Assembly (NCBI GenBank): GCA_002450295.1
Contig: DJYX01000064.1
Location: 1-6,434 of the forward strand
Reading direction: 5' to 3'
Source of the DNA: Deltaproteobacteria bacterium UBA6967
GTDB taxonomy: Bacteria; SAR324; NAC60-12
DNA: 6,434 bases
Shown: in pieces, positions 1 through 5,795 of the stretch
Layout: each line of letters starts with the position of its first letter
How positions within the stretch are numbered: the first letter of the stretch is position 1
Translations under genes and position numbers: made by a program
Notes under the pieces: model-generated
Told to the model about the DNA's origin: nothing
Databases searched by the model: none
The model's input: the letters and a program-made list of their open reading frames with translations, nothing else

Positions 1-7
1 GTTCCAC

Positions 8-45
8 TCACTACTAAGATCTTTTGTTGATGAGGTTAGTAGTGA
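8..45. repeat. Perfect 10-bp inverted repeat upstream of the first GFA gene
   Basis: The arms tcactactaa (8-17) and ttagtagtga (36-45) are exact reverse complements separated by 18 nt. The hairpin could end an upstream transcript or serve as a protein-binding dyad ahead of the gene at 120. No T-run follows directly, so an intrinsic terminator is not well supported. The rest of 1-119 holds no convincing gene. One frame is open from position 2 to a stop at 65-67 (21 codons) and could be the tail of an upstream gene. A tatagt hexamer at 56-61 resembles a -10 box but lacks a well-spaced -35. Confidence 0.3.
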
Positions 46-119
46 AATCACAGTCTATAGTTTTTGAAAGAATCTTTAAGCTATGGACCTAATTCATTAA
101 CTAGTGTTAGAGACAAAGA

Positions 120-572
120 ATGATCAAGCATCAAGGTGGTTGCCATTGTGGGAAAGTTCGATTCACTACTGAGTACGATCCATTACTCGTTTATCAGTGT
201 AATTGTAAAAGATGTAGAAGACTCATGAGCACTGTAAACGTCGGTACGTTTTTCGGTGCACCTGAAGTAGAGGTGACTGGAGATCTAAAAGAATATGTTA
301 CTCAAGGTGGAAGTGGTATGCCCTTTCATTACTATTTTTGCCCAGAATGTGGAACGCGTATTTATGGAGAAGCAGAAGCTATAGAAGGTGTAAGAATGAT
401 TCCTATAGGTGCTTATGATGATCCAACTCCGTTTGAGCCAAAAATAGAAGTATTCACAGAATTGAAATTAAATTGGATCAGAGATAACGGCTGTATTCAG
501 GCATCTTTTGAAGGAATGGCACTGGCAGAAAGGATTGAGGCTTTGATGGAAAACTTAGATCAGCGAAATTAA
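120..572 (+). CDS. GFA-family zinc-binding protein (GFA-SDR cassette, copy 1)
   Basis: A 150-aa cytosolic protein of the GFA (glutathione-dependent formaldehyde-activating enzyme / CENP-V) family. The family's zinc-binding cysteine pattern is complete: C8-x-C10 in GGCHCG, C27-x-C29-x2-C32 in QCNCKRC, and C74-x2-C77 in FCPECGTR. In this family the cysteines hold two zinc ions, and some members bind glutathione or its adducts. Many members have no proven reaction, so a specific formaldehyde role is not claimed. The length is normal for a single-domain GFA protein. The ATG at 120 is chosen because MIKHQGGCHCG matches the paralogue at 1615 residue for residue; the ribosome site before it is weak (agaga). 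It is followed by a hairpin and then the SDR gene, 80 bp downstream. The family call is secure, the substrate is not. Confidence 0.9.
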   Translation: MIKHQGGCHCGKVRFTTEYDPLLVYQCNCKRCRRLMSTVNVGTFFGAPEVEVTGDLKEYVTQGGSGMPFHYYFCPECGTRIYGEAEAIEGVRMIPIGAYDDPTPFEPKIEVFTELKLNWIRDNGCIQASFEGMALAERIEALMENLDQRN

Positions 573-582
573 AGAAATAAAA

Positions 583-611
583 AGGGTACTTTGATTAAAG
601 AAAAGTACCCT
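583..611. terminator. Hairpin between GFA copy 1 and the SDR gene
   Basis: The arms agggtacttt (583-592) and aaagtaccct (602-611) form a perfect 10-bp stem around a 9-nt loop. On the + strand the tail (tattgttaatta) is only mildly T-rich. On the left flank the + strand reads aaagaaataaaa, which becomes a U-rich tract in a minus-strand transcript, so the element resembles an intrinsic terminator better in the minus direction. In the + direction it could attenuate read-through from the GFA gene into the SDR gene or stabilise an mRNA end. Confidence 0.5.
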
Positions 612-652
612 ATTGTTAATTACGAAAAAACCATAAAGCAAATTAGAAAATA

Positions 653-1573
653 ATGGACAAAAAAATCTGTATCGTTACTGGTGCTTCAAGAGGTATGGGG
701 CGGGGAATAGCACTCGTTTTAGCAAAAGAAGAAGGATGTAGGGTTTATGCAACTGCTCGAGATAAAGAAGCACTTGAAGCTCTTGCGGATGAGGTCTCCC
801 AGACTAGTGGTAATGGTAGTGTGATTCCCTATGCGCTAGATCAAAATGATGATCAGGCTACTCAAACTTTTGTGAAGGAGGTCGCAGGAAAAGAAAATCA
901 AATCGATTTATTGGTGAATAGCGCTTATGCCGGCCTTATCGCTATAGCTCCGCACTGTGGTAAGCCTTTTTGGGAACGTCCCATCTCTGTTTTTGATGCA
1001 TCCATAAAGACTGGGCTTCGTAGTTCATATGTTATGAGCTCTTTGGTAGCGCCGTTGATGGTGAACAAGAGATCTGGCTTAATGGTCCAGGTATCTAGTT
1101 TTGGAGGTGTTCAGTATCTATTTGATATAGGATATGGAGTAGGCAAGGCTGCATTGGATAGGCTCACAACTGATATGGCAGCTGAACTGAAACCTCATGG
1201 TGTTCAGACTATCACCTTGTATCCTGGAGCTGCAGTAACCGAGGTGACGGCATTTCCAGGTGGTGAAACAGCTATCTTTTCGGGGAGAGCTGTTGCAGCC
1301 CTCCTTAACAAAGCTTCGAAAGAAGATTTAGCTAAACTAAATGGCAAAGTCATTCACACTGCAGAATTAGCTGTAGATTATGGTTTTACTGATACCAATG
1401 GTGAGCTCCCAAGTGGAGATTTTTCAGGTGTTGAAGCAGCAAAACGATGTCGTACTATCATGTCACAACCTGTGGTTCAATATGACCTTGATGCTGAACT
1501 GCCTGACCCTTCTGAAACAAACAACCCAGATTTTGCTGGCTTGTTTCCTGGGGCAAAAAACTACAGAGTCTGA
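653..1573 (+). CDS. DHRS1-like short-chain dehydrogenase/reductase
   Basis: A 306-aa cytosolic NAD(P)-dependent oxidoreductase of the SDR superfamily. The Rossmann cofactor motif TGASRGMG is at residues 9-16. The structural motif reads NSAYAG at 89-94, a variant of the usual NNAG. The catalytic triad is Ser148, Tyr161 and Lys165, with the active-site motif YGVGK. The NxAYAG sequence, the FWE at 107-109 and YGVGKAALDRL closely resemble animal DHRS1 and its bacterial relatives, which reduce carbonyls or oxidise alcohols. The C-terminal extension beyond about residue 200 is also typical of that subgroup, which is longer than 250-aa classical SDRs. The substrate cannot be read from the sequence. 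There is no clear Shine-Dalgarno before the ATG; the start is set by the Rossmann strand beginning at residue 4. It lies between two GFA paralogues, suggesting joint action on an aldehyde or thiol adduct (inference). Confidence 0.9.
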   Translation: MDKKICIVTGASRGMGRGIALVLAKEEGCRVYATARDKEALEALADEVSQTSGNGSVIPYALDQNDDQATQTFVKEVAGKENQIDLLVNSAYAGLIAIAPHCGKPFWERPISVFDASIKTGLRSSYVMSSLVAPLMVNKRSGLMVQVSSFGGVQYLFDIGYGVGKAALDRLTTDMAAELKPHGVQTITLYPGAAVTEVTAFPGGETAIFSGRAVAALLNKASKEDLAKLNGKVIHTAELAVDYGFTDTNGELPSGDFSGVEAAKRCRTIMSQPVVQYDLDAELPDPSETNNPDFAGLFPGAKNYRV

Positions 1574-1587
1574 AAACGCTGTTTCAG
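1570..1587 (+). other. Short hairpin overlapping the SDR stop codon
   Basis: The arms ctgaaa (1570-1575) and tttcag (1582-1587) flank a 6-nt loop. The left arm includes the SDR stop codon TGA (1571-1573). An alternative pairing, cgctg with cagcg a few bases downstream, competes with it. No T-run follows, so this is unlikely to be a terminator; it could modulate expression of the next gene, whose ATG is 27 nt further on. Confidence 0.2.
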
Positions 1588-1604
1588 CGGTTTAGGCTAT
1601 AAAC

Positions 1605-1609
1605 AAGGA
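1605..1609 (+). promoter_or_regulatory. Shine-Dalgarno site of GFA copy 2
   Basis: The sequence aagga is followed by five T residues and then the ATG at 1615, a normal spacing. It is the clearest ribosome binding site in the left-hand cassette; the other two genes there have weak ones. Confidence 0.6.
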
Positions 1610-1614
1610 TTTTT

Positions 1615-2067
1615 ATGATCAAACATCAAGGTGGATGTCATTGTGGGCAAATTCGATTCACAACAGAATATGATCCAATGCTGGTTTCCCAGTGCAATTG
1701 TGGGCGTTGCAGAAGGCTAATGGGCGCGGTGGGAATCTATACTATTTATGGTTCAAGTGATATTGAAGTAACAGGCGAATCCAAAAGCTATGACTTTATG
1801 GGTGGAAGTGGAATGCCAATGCATTTACATTTCTGTCCAGAATGTGGAACTCGTACACATGCTTATGCTGATGCTTTTGATGGTTTTATGTTTTTGCCAA
1901 TTGGAGCTTTCGACGATAATAGAGAACTGAAGCCCCGAATTGAATATTACAGAAATTATGGCTTAGATTGGCTCAGCAATGATGGTTGTGTCGAAGAGTC
2001 TTTTAAGGAGGCTGCTGTTGTCGAAAGAATGCAAGCACTAATGGAAAACTTAGATCAACGAGGATAA
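1615..2067 (+). CDS. GFA-family zinc-binding protein (GFA-SDR cassette, copy 2)
   Basis: A 150-aa paralogue of the protein encoded at 120-572. The two align over their full length without a gap, with about 85 of 150 identical residues by hand count. All seven zinc-ligand cysteines are kept (C8, C10, C27, C29, C32, C74, C77), as are GGSGMP at 63-68, the CPECGTR loop and the C-terminal ALMENLDQR. The least conserved stretches are residues 41-50, 81-94 and 111-140, which may shape different substrate pockets. The gene starts 41 bp after the SDR stop, with a good ribosome site, so co-transcription with the SDR is likely. The near-identical ends and divergent middle fit an old tandem duplication under continued selection. 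As with copy 1, the family is clear and the reaction is not. Confidence 0.9.
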   Translation: MIKHQGGCHCGQIRFTTEYDPMLVSQCNCGRCRRLMGAVGIYTIYGSSDIEVTGESKSYDFMGGSGMPMHLHFCPECGTRTHAYADAFDGFMFLPIGAFDDNRELKPRIEYYRNYGLDWLSNDGCVEESFKEAAVVERMQALMENLDQRG

Positions 2068-2075
2068 GAATCCAT

Positions 2076-2104
2076 TTTTTGCTCCCCATCTGTGTAGCTA
2101 TAAT
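2076..2104 (+). promoter_or_regulatory. Possible sigma70-type promoter before the TSUP gene
   Basis: A perfect tataat (2099-2104) lies 37 bp before the TSUP start codon. At 17-bp spacing the -35 position reads tttttg (2076-2081), a poor match to ttgaca. The only support is the exact -10 and its location in a 73-bp gap where the base composition changes. Confidence 0.3.
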
Positions 2105-2140
2105 TTATGAGGATTGTAGCCTACGACGTTACCATTTCTG

Positions 2141-2865
2141 ATGTTTGACGTGATCTTTGTGGGAGTGGCCTCGGCCATCACCTCACTGATCACCGCCTCT
2201 TTGGGTTTAGGCGGCGGTGTCTTGCTGCTTGCCTTGCTCGGTCAAATCCTACCAACTGTAGCGCTGATCCCGATCCATGGAGTGGGCCAGTTTTCTCCAA
2301 TATCGGGCGGGCCTATGTCCATCGTGCCTATCTCGAATGGGACTATCTCAGAGGTTTTTTCCTAGGCTCTGCGGCAGGTTCGCTCTTGGTGTTGCCATTG
2401 GTGTCGCTGCTGGGTGGAAGATTCGCCGGTCTGTTCCTAGGAGCGTTCATTCTCATCGCTACGTGGCGCACCCAGTGGCTGAAACTGTTTCGTTGGCATC
2501 CAGCATTTTCAGGGGCTATCACTTCCGCCTTGTCCATGCTCTTTGGGGCCACAGGTCCACTGGTCATGTCGGTGGTTCCCAATGAGCATTGGTCCAAACA
2601 ATCGGTAGTGGGCAGCCATGGCGCAGCAATGAGCTTCCAACATGGGTTCAAGACCTTGGCCTTTGGTCTGATTGGTTTTGAACTGTTGGCCTGTTGGCAG
2701 ATCATTCTGGCCCTCTTGATGGGTGCTGTGGCGGGCAATATCCTCGGACAGCGTGTCCTCTCCAAGATCAGTGATCAACGATTTCGCGTGGTTCTCAAAT
2801 GGGTGTTGACGCTGCTGGCCATGCGGATGGTGGTGCTGGCAAGTTTGGATTTATGGGGAGCTTAA
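2141..2865 (+). pseudogene. TSUP (TauE/SafE) family permease, frameshifted
   Basis: This would be an inner-membrane transporter of the TSUP family, whose studied members export or import sulfite, sulfoacetate or other small organosulfur anions. The N-terminal part starts at ATG 2141, with SLGLGGGVLLLALL at residues 20-33 and LPTVALIPIHGV at 37-48, both typical of the first TSUP repeat. The reading frame then breaks. After the codons for QFS the continuation SNIGRAYVHRAYLEW lies in the -1 frame and runs without a stop to 2865, through FGATGPLVMSVVP (second repeat) and several hydrophobic helices. One base is missing around 2291-2298, in or next to a TTTT run. With one base restored the product would be about 241 aa, the usual family size. 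Unrepaired, translation stops at 2363-2365 after 74 aa. It is either a recent pseudogene or a sequencing error. The substrate is not determinable. Confidence 0.85.
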
Positions 2866-2928
2866 AACGTCCAACTGCGATCTGTAGGCTTACCTAGCCG
2901 AGTCTAACCAGTTTTTCTTTCTTGTTAT

Positions 2929-2958
2929 TTGAGCTTTCTTCCCCCAAAAATTTAAAAT
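2929..2958 (+). promoter_or_regulatory. Candidate promoter for the cytidylyltransferase gene
   Basis: In the 218-bp gap between the TSUP and cytidylyltransferase genes, ttgagc (2929-2934, 4 of 6 to the -35 consensus) and taaaat (2953-2958, 5 of 6 to the -10 consensus) are 18 bp apart. Transcription from here would give a leader of about 120 nt. That leader contains a 5-bp dyad (gcact 2986-2990, agtgc 2994-2998) and a 19-codon ORF (3032-3091) overlapping the gene start. The left part of the gap (2866-2920) has a weak 4-bp stem (2887-2899) and a T-rich run from 2912, perhaps a poor terminator of the TSUP transcript. Confidence 0.35.
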
Positions 2959-3083
2959 TTCTGTTAGGATTTGGTTAGTTGCACGGCACTCACAGTGCAC
3001 ATGCTAGCTCTTTAGACAATTCCAGTCATTGATGAAGCTTTTCCTCAAACGCCCAAGCCCCTTTTCACCTCACTCTGTACCTT

Positions 3084-3896
3084 ATGCCTAGCATTTACCA
3101 ACCGAAAACTGCGGTCATCCTGGCAGCTGGACTTGGTCTGCGCCTGCGTAGCGTGATCGGCGAAGTTCCCAAAGGACTCCTGGAAATTCAAGGATCTGGA
3201 TTACTGGAGCGATCCATTCAGTTGCTGAGTTCCTATGGAATTACCAAGTTCTTCGTGGTCACTGGTTTTCAGCATCAGATGTTGGAAAGTCGACTACGAG
3301 AACAGTTGAGAGGAAAGCACCTCGATTTCGTGCATAATCAACAGTACGCTTCGTCGGGCAGCATGGAGTCCCTAGCAACGATGAAGGACCAAGTCCAAGA
3401 GGATTTTCTGTTGTTGGAATCCGATTTGATCTACGAGCGCCGAGCTCTGGAGTTGTTGTTGGAAGCAGGGCAGCCGGATACGGTGCTGACCTCAGGCCAG
3501 ACAAATTCGAAGGATGAAGTGTGGATCTATGGAGAGCCCAGGAGTGGCAAGGGAGAGTCGCTAGAGTTGGGAAGAATTCGTTACATCAACAAGCAACCGT
3601 CTTCAGAGTTTGCTCTGCGTGGAGAATTGGTAGGAATCAGCTGGCTCTCCGCTGATCAGCTTGCGGCCATGTGTGATTATCACGCAGCGAACAAACCGCG
3701 TACATTGCAGCACCACTACGAAGAGAACATCTCTGACCTTAGCGCAGAACGTGAGATCTCCTATCTGAAGATTCCAGACCTGGTCTGGGCGGAAATTGAT
3801 ATGGAGTCGCACTATCGAAGAGTGCTCAATGAGGTTTACCCCAGAATCCAAGCCAGAGAGAATACAGAAATCAGCGCAGAGCTAGCTTACTCATAG
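3084..3896 (+). CDS. LicC-like nucleotidyltransferase (predicted CTP:phospho-aminoalcohol cytidylyltransferase)
   Basis: A 270-aa cytosolic protein of the NTP_transferase (sugar-phosphate nucleotidyltransferase fold) superfamily, nearest in pattern to LicC-type phosphocholine cytidylyltransferases. The nucleotide-binding signature VILAAGLGLRLR is at residues 11-22, followed by VPKGLLEI (28-35) with the conserved Lys30. A metal-binding Asp is likely at 114 in LLESDL, and a second at 239 in WAEID. The NQQYASSGSMESL segment (85-97) fits the LicC substrate loop. The expected reaction is CTP plus a phosphoryl aminoalcohol giving a CDP-alcohol and pyrophosphate. Phosphocholine, phosphoethanolamine and 2-aminoethylphosphonate are all possible acceptors, and a sugar phosphate cannot be excluded. 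A CDP-alcohol phosphotransferase two genes away supports the CDP-alcohol reading. The ATG at 3084 is the only ATG in frame after a stop at 3033-3035 and places the motif normally; no Shine-Dalgarno is visible. The stop overlaps the opposing gene by 6 bp. Confidence 0.8.
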   Translation: MPSIYQPKTAVILAAGLGLRLRSVIGEVPKGLLEIQGSGLLERSIQLLSSYGITKFFVVTGFQHQMLESRLREQLRGKHLDFVHNQQYASSGSMESLATMKDQVQEDFLLLESDLIYERRALELLLEAGQPDTVLTSGQTNSKDEVWIYGEPRSGKGESLELGRIRYINKQPSSEFALRGELVGISWLSADQLAAMCDYHAANKPRTLQHHYEENISDLSAEREISYLKIPDLVWAEIDMESHYRRVLNEVYPRIQARENTEISAELAYS

Positions 3897-5786
3897 ACGC
3901 TGCCAGCGGTTCGCCGTGAGCAATAGATAGGTCAGGTGATCAAATGCCAGAACCTGCTCCTCCAGTTGCTGGCGATCCTGCTCAGATGGTTGGTTTGCAG
4001 CCGATTGATAATGGACCATTCGGCCCAGCGAGTGTTGCAGAAAACCAAGTGGGCTGAAGATGTTGATCAGAGCCCCCTCCTTGACGACCGCAAACTGTGG
4101 TTTCTCTTCCAGCAGGTTGCTGCCGATGCTGCTGTAGGTCCCCTCCAATTCAAGCAAATCGACAATTGTGGTCAGCAGATCGATCTGTGAGCCATAGTTT
4201 TCAGAAATCCCCGGTTCCACGTGCTTGGGGGAATAGATCAATAGTGGAATCCGAAAGCGCTCGTAGGGCTCGTTCGATTGAAAGTGAGCCATCGCATGAT
4301 CCGCCGTGATGATGAAGACGGTATCCTCAAATTGTGGATGCTGTTTGAATTCCTCGATGAACTTGCCAATCGCCCAATCAGTGTAGTGCAGCATGTTCAA
4401 GTAACCACCCTCGGTATCTGTGCCGTGTTCGTAACCTGTAAAGGGTTCCTGCAGCTTGGCAAAGGGGGTGTGGTCCGAACTGGCATTGATGTAACCGAAG
4501 AAGCGGCCCTCTGGATCTTGCAGCTGCTGCAGTAGATACATCATCGCTTCATAATCCCAGCCCAAGGGTCGCTGGGCTTCTTCTGCTGGATAGGACAGCA
4601 GCAGAGGGTAGTCCTCTCGCCCAAAGTACTCGTTGAAGCCTGCAGATTTGGCGATCAGATCCAGTGAAAAGGACTCCCTATTCGTGGAGCTAACGAAGAC
4701 GGTTCGAATATCGTTGGCTCTTGCCATGTTGCCGAGCCGAGGGTAGTTGGCTGTCAACGCAGTCATGTCTGGAATGCCCGGTAGCGGTGGCACCCCGGTG
4801 AGGATGGACTGCACCCCATCCACACTACGTTGACCATTGGCAAAGAAGTTGGTGAAGACTCGACTCTCGGTGATGAGTTTGTCGAGCTCCGGAGTGATTC
4901 CGTAGCCTCCGCCGGATAGTCCATCAATGTACTTAGCGGAGAGGCTTTCAACCATGACGATCACTAGGTTCAACTCTGGGTTGGTACTGCCGCTTCGGAC
5001 TGGTTTTTGTTCTAGTGGATAGGTTGGATCTTGTGGTTCTAAAATGCCAAGGGTACTTAGATATTCCTTTTCATTCGTGATTTTCCGCTCGATGAAGTGT
5101 CCGGAGATGCTGTAGTGAGAGGCTGAAAACATTCCGTTGAGGATCAGATTGCCCATGCTGCCGTTGCCATGACGGTAGGCATCGATCACGGCAATCGGTT
5201 TCATTTGTATTCCACCACGAGCCAGCACAGCCATGATCAGGAAACTCAACAGGTAGCCACTCCAGGAGCGAACGCCTGCCAAGTTGTGTTGACGATGCCA
5301 CTTGAGAAATAAAGGGAAGCAGAGAACGGCAGCAATCAACACCCCCAAGATCGCGGGCCATTGTGCCCTGGCTTCCAGCAGCAGGTATTCAGTATCATTG
5401 GCTAAGAAGAGTAGCTCGTTGGTGATGTGGCGTTTGACGTGGCTGAAGTAGACGAAGTCTGCGCTCAAGAAGATGATCAGACCCAACATTTGCAAGTAGA
5501 CGATTGCCTGGATCAGCTTGCGGTAGATGGATGATCCAGTGAAACGCAGTGGAAAGGTCAGCACCAGCATGGGAACTAGCAGCAGGATTGAAGTGGATGC
5601 CAGATCGAAGCGGGTTCCTTCCGAAAGACTGAGCGCAAGCTGTCCCCAACTCAGCTCCGTAAATAGCTCTCCGTATTGAAGCAACACTCCGAGGCGGAAG
5701 CAGAAAAAGAGTGCTAGAAAGATCAGGTAATGCCCCAATACTTCCTGTAGGACTGGTTTTGCTTTTTTCAGATCTTGTAGAAACAT
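3891..5786 (-). CDS. LtaS/OpgB-like membrane phosphoglycerol/phosphoethanolamine-type transferase (sulfatase fold)
   Basis: An inner-membrane protein of 631 aa from the ATG at 5786; an upstream in-frame TTG at 5807 would give 638 aa. About five membrane helices occupy residues 19-37, 63-81, 92-114, 144-162 and 176-192. After a linker, a periplasmic alkaline-phosphatase/sulfatase-fold domain runs from about 273 to 560. Metal and catalytic positions match the LtaS pattern: Glu280 in VMVESLS, a likely nucleophile Ser321 in NGQRSVDG, His439 in SSDHTPF, and Asp496-His497 in ITADHA. Length and layout fit LtaS and Gram-negative OpgB-like enzymes, which move a phosphoglycerol or related head group from a phospholipid to an acceptor. 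LtaS itself uses Thr where Ser is seen here; other sulfatase-fold enzymes use Ser or Cys. The gene lies antisense between two lipid head-group genes, so its donor may be the lipid they make (inference). ATG is preferred because it avoids overlapping the divergent gene; neither start has a clear ribosome site. Confidence 0.85.
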   Translation of the reverse strand: MFLQDLKKAKPVLQEVLGHYLIFLALFFCFRLGVLLQYGELFTELSWGQLALSLSEGTRFDLASTSILLLVPMLVLTFPLRFTGSSIYRKLIQAIVYLQMLGLIIFLSADFVYFSHVKRHITNELLFLANDTEYLLLEARAQWPAILGVLIAAVLCFPLFLKWHRQHNLAGVRSWSGYLLSFLIMAVLARGGIQMKPIAVIDAYRHGNGSMGNLILNGMFSASHYSISGHFIERKITNEKEYLSTLGILEPQDPTYPLEQKPVRSGSTNPELNLVIVMVESLSAKYIDGLSGGGYGITPELDKLITESRVFTNFFANGQRSVDGVQSILTGVPPLPGIPDMTALTANYPRLGNMARANDIRTVFVSSTNRESFSLDLIAKSAGFNEYFGREDYPLLLSYPAEEAQRPLGWDYEAMMYLLQQLQDPEGRFFGYINASSDHTPFAKLQEPFTGYEHGTDTEGGYLNMLHYTDWAIGKFIEEFKQHPQFEDTVFIITADHAMAHFQSNEPYERFRIPLLIYSPKHVEPGISENYGSQIDLLTTIVDLLELEGTYSSIGSNLLEEKPQFAVVKEGALINIFSPLGFLQHSLGRMVHYQSAANQPSEQDRQQLEEQVLAFDHLTYLLLTANRWQRL

Positions 5787-5795
5787 CGTGAACCA

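Noticed and set aside
120..572. Naming this gene gfa as a proven formaldehyde-activating enzyme
   Set aside because: Only the zinc-binding fold is supported. There is no adjacent glutathione-dependent formaldehyde dehydrogenase, and most GFA-family members have no proven formaldehyde role.
613..637. ttgtta (613-618) and cataaa (632-637) as a promoter for the SDR gene
   Set aside because: The spacing is only 13 bp and the -10 match is poor.
1380..1595. A 71-codon + strand frame overlapping the end of the SDR gene
   Set aside because: It lies almost wholly inside the SDR in another frame and has no recognisable motif.
2343..2778. Open minus-strand frames of 140 and 89 codons opposite the TSUP gene
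   Set aside because: They are shadows of the permease coding sequence: the composition is arginine-, proline- and serine-rich without motifs, and the + strand frame carries clear TSUP motifs.
3936..4535. Several + strand frames of 70-85 codons
   Set aside because: They are antisense to the sulfatase domain of the LtaS-like gene and encode no recognisable protein.
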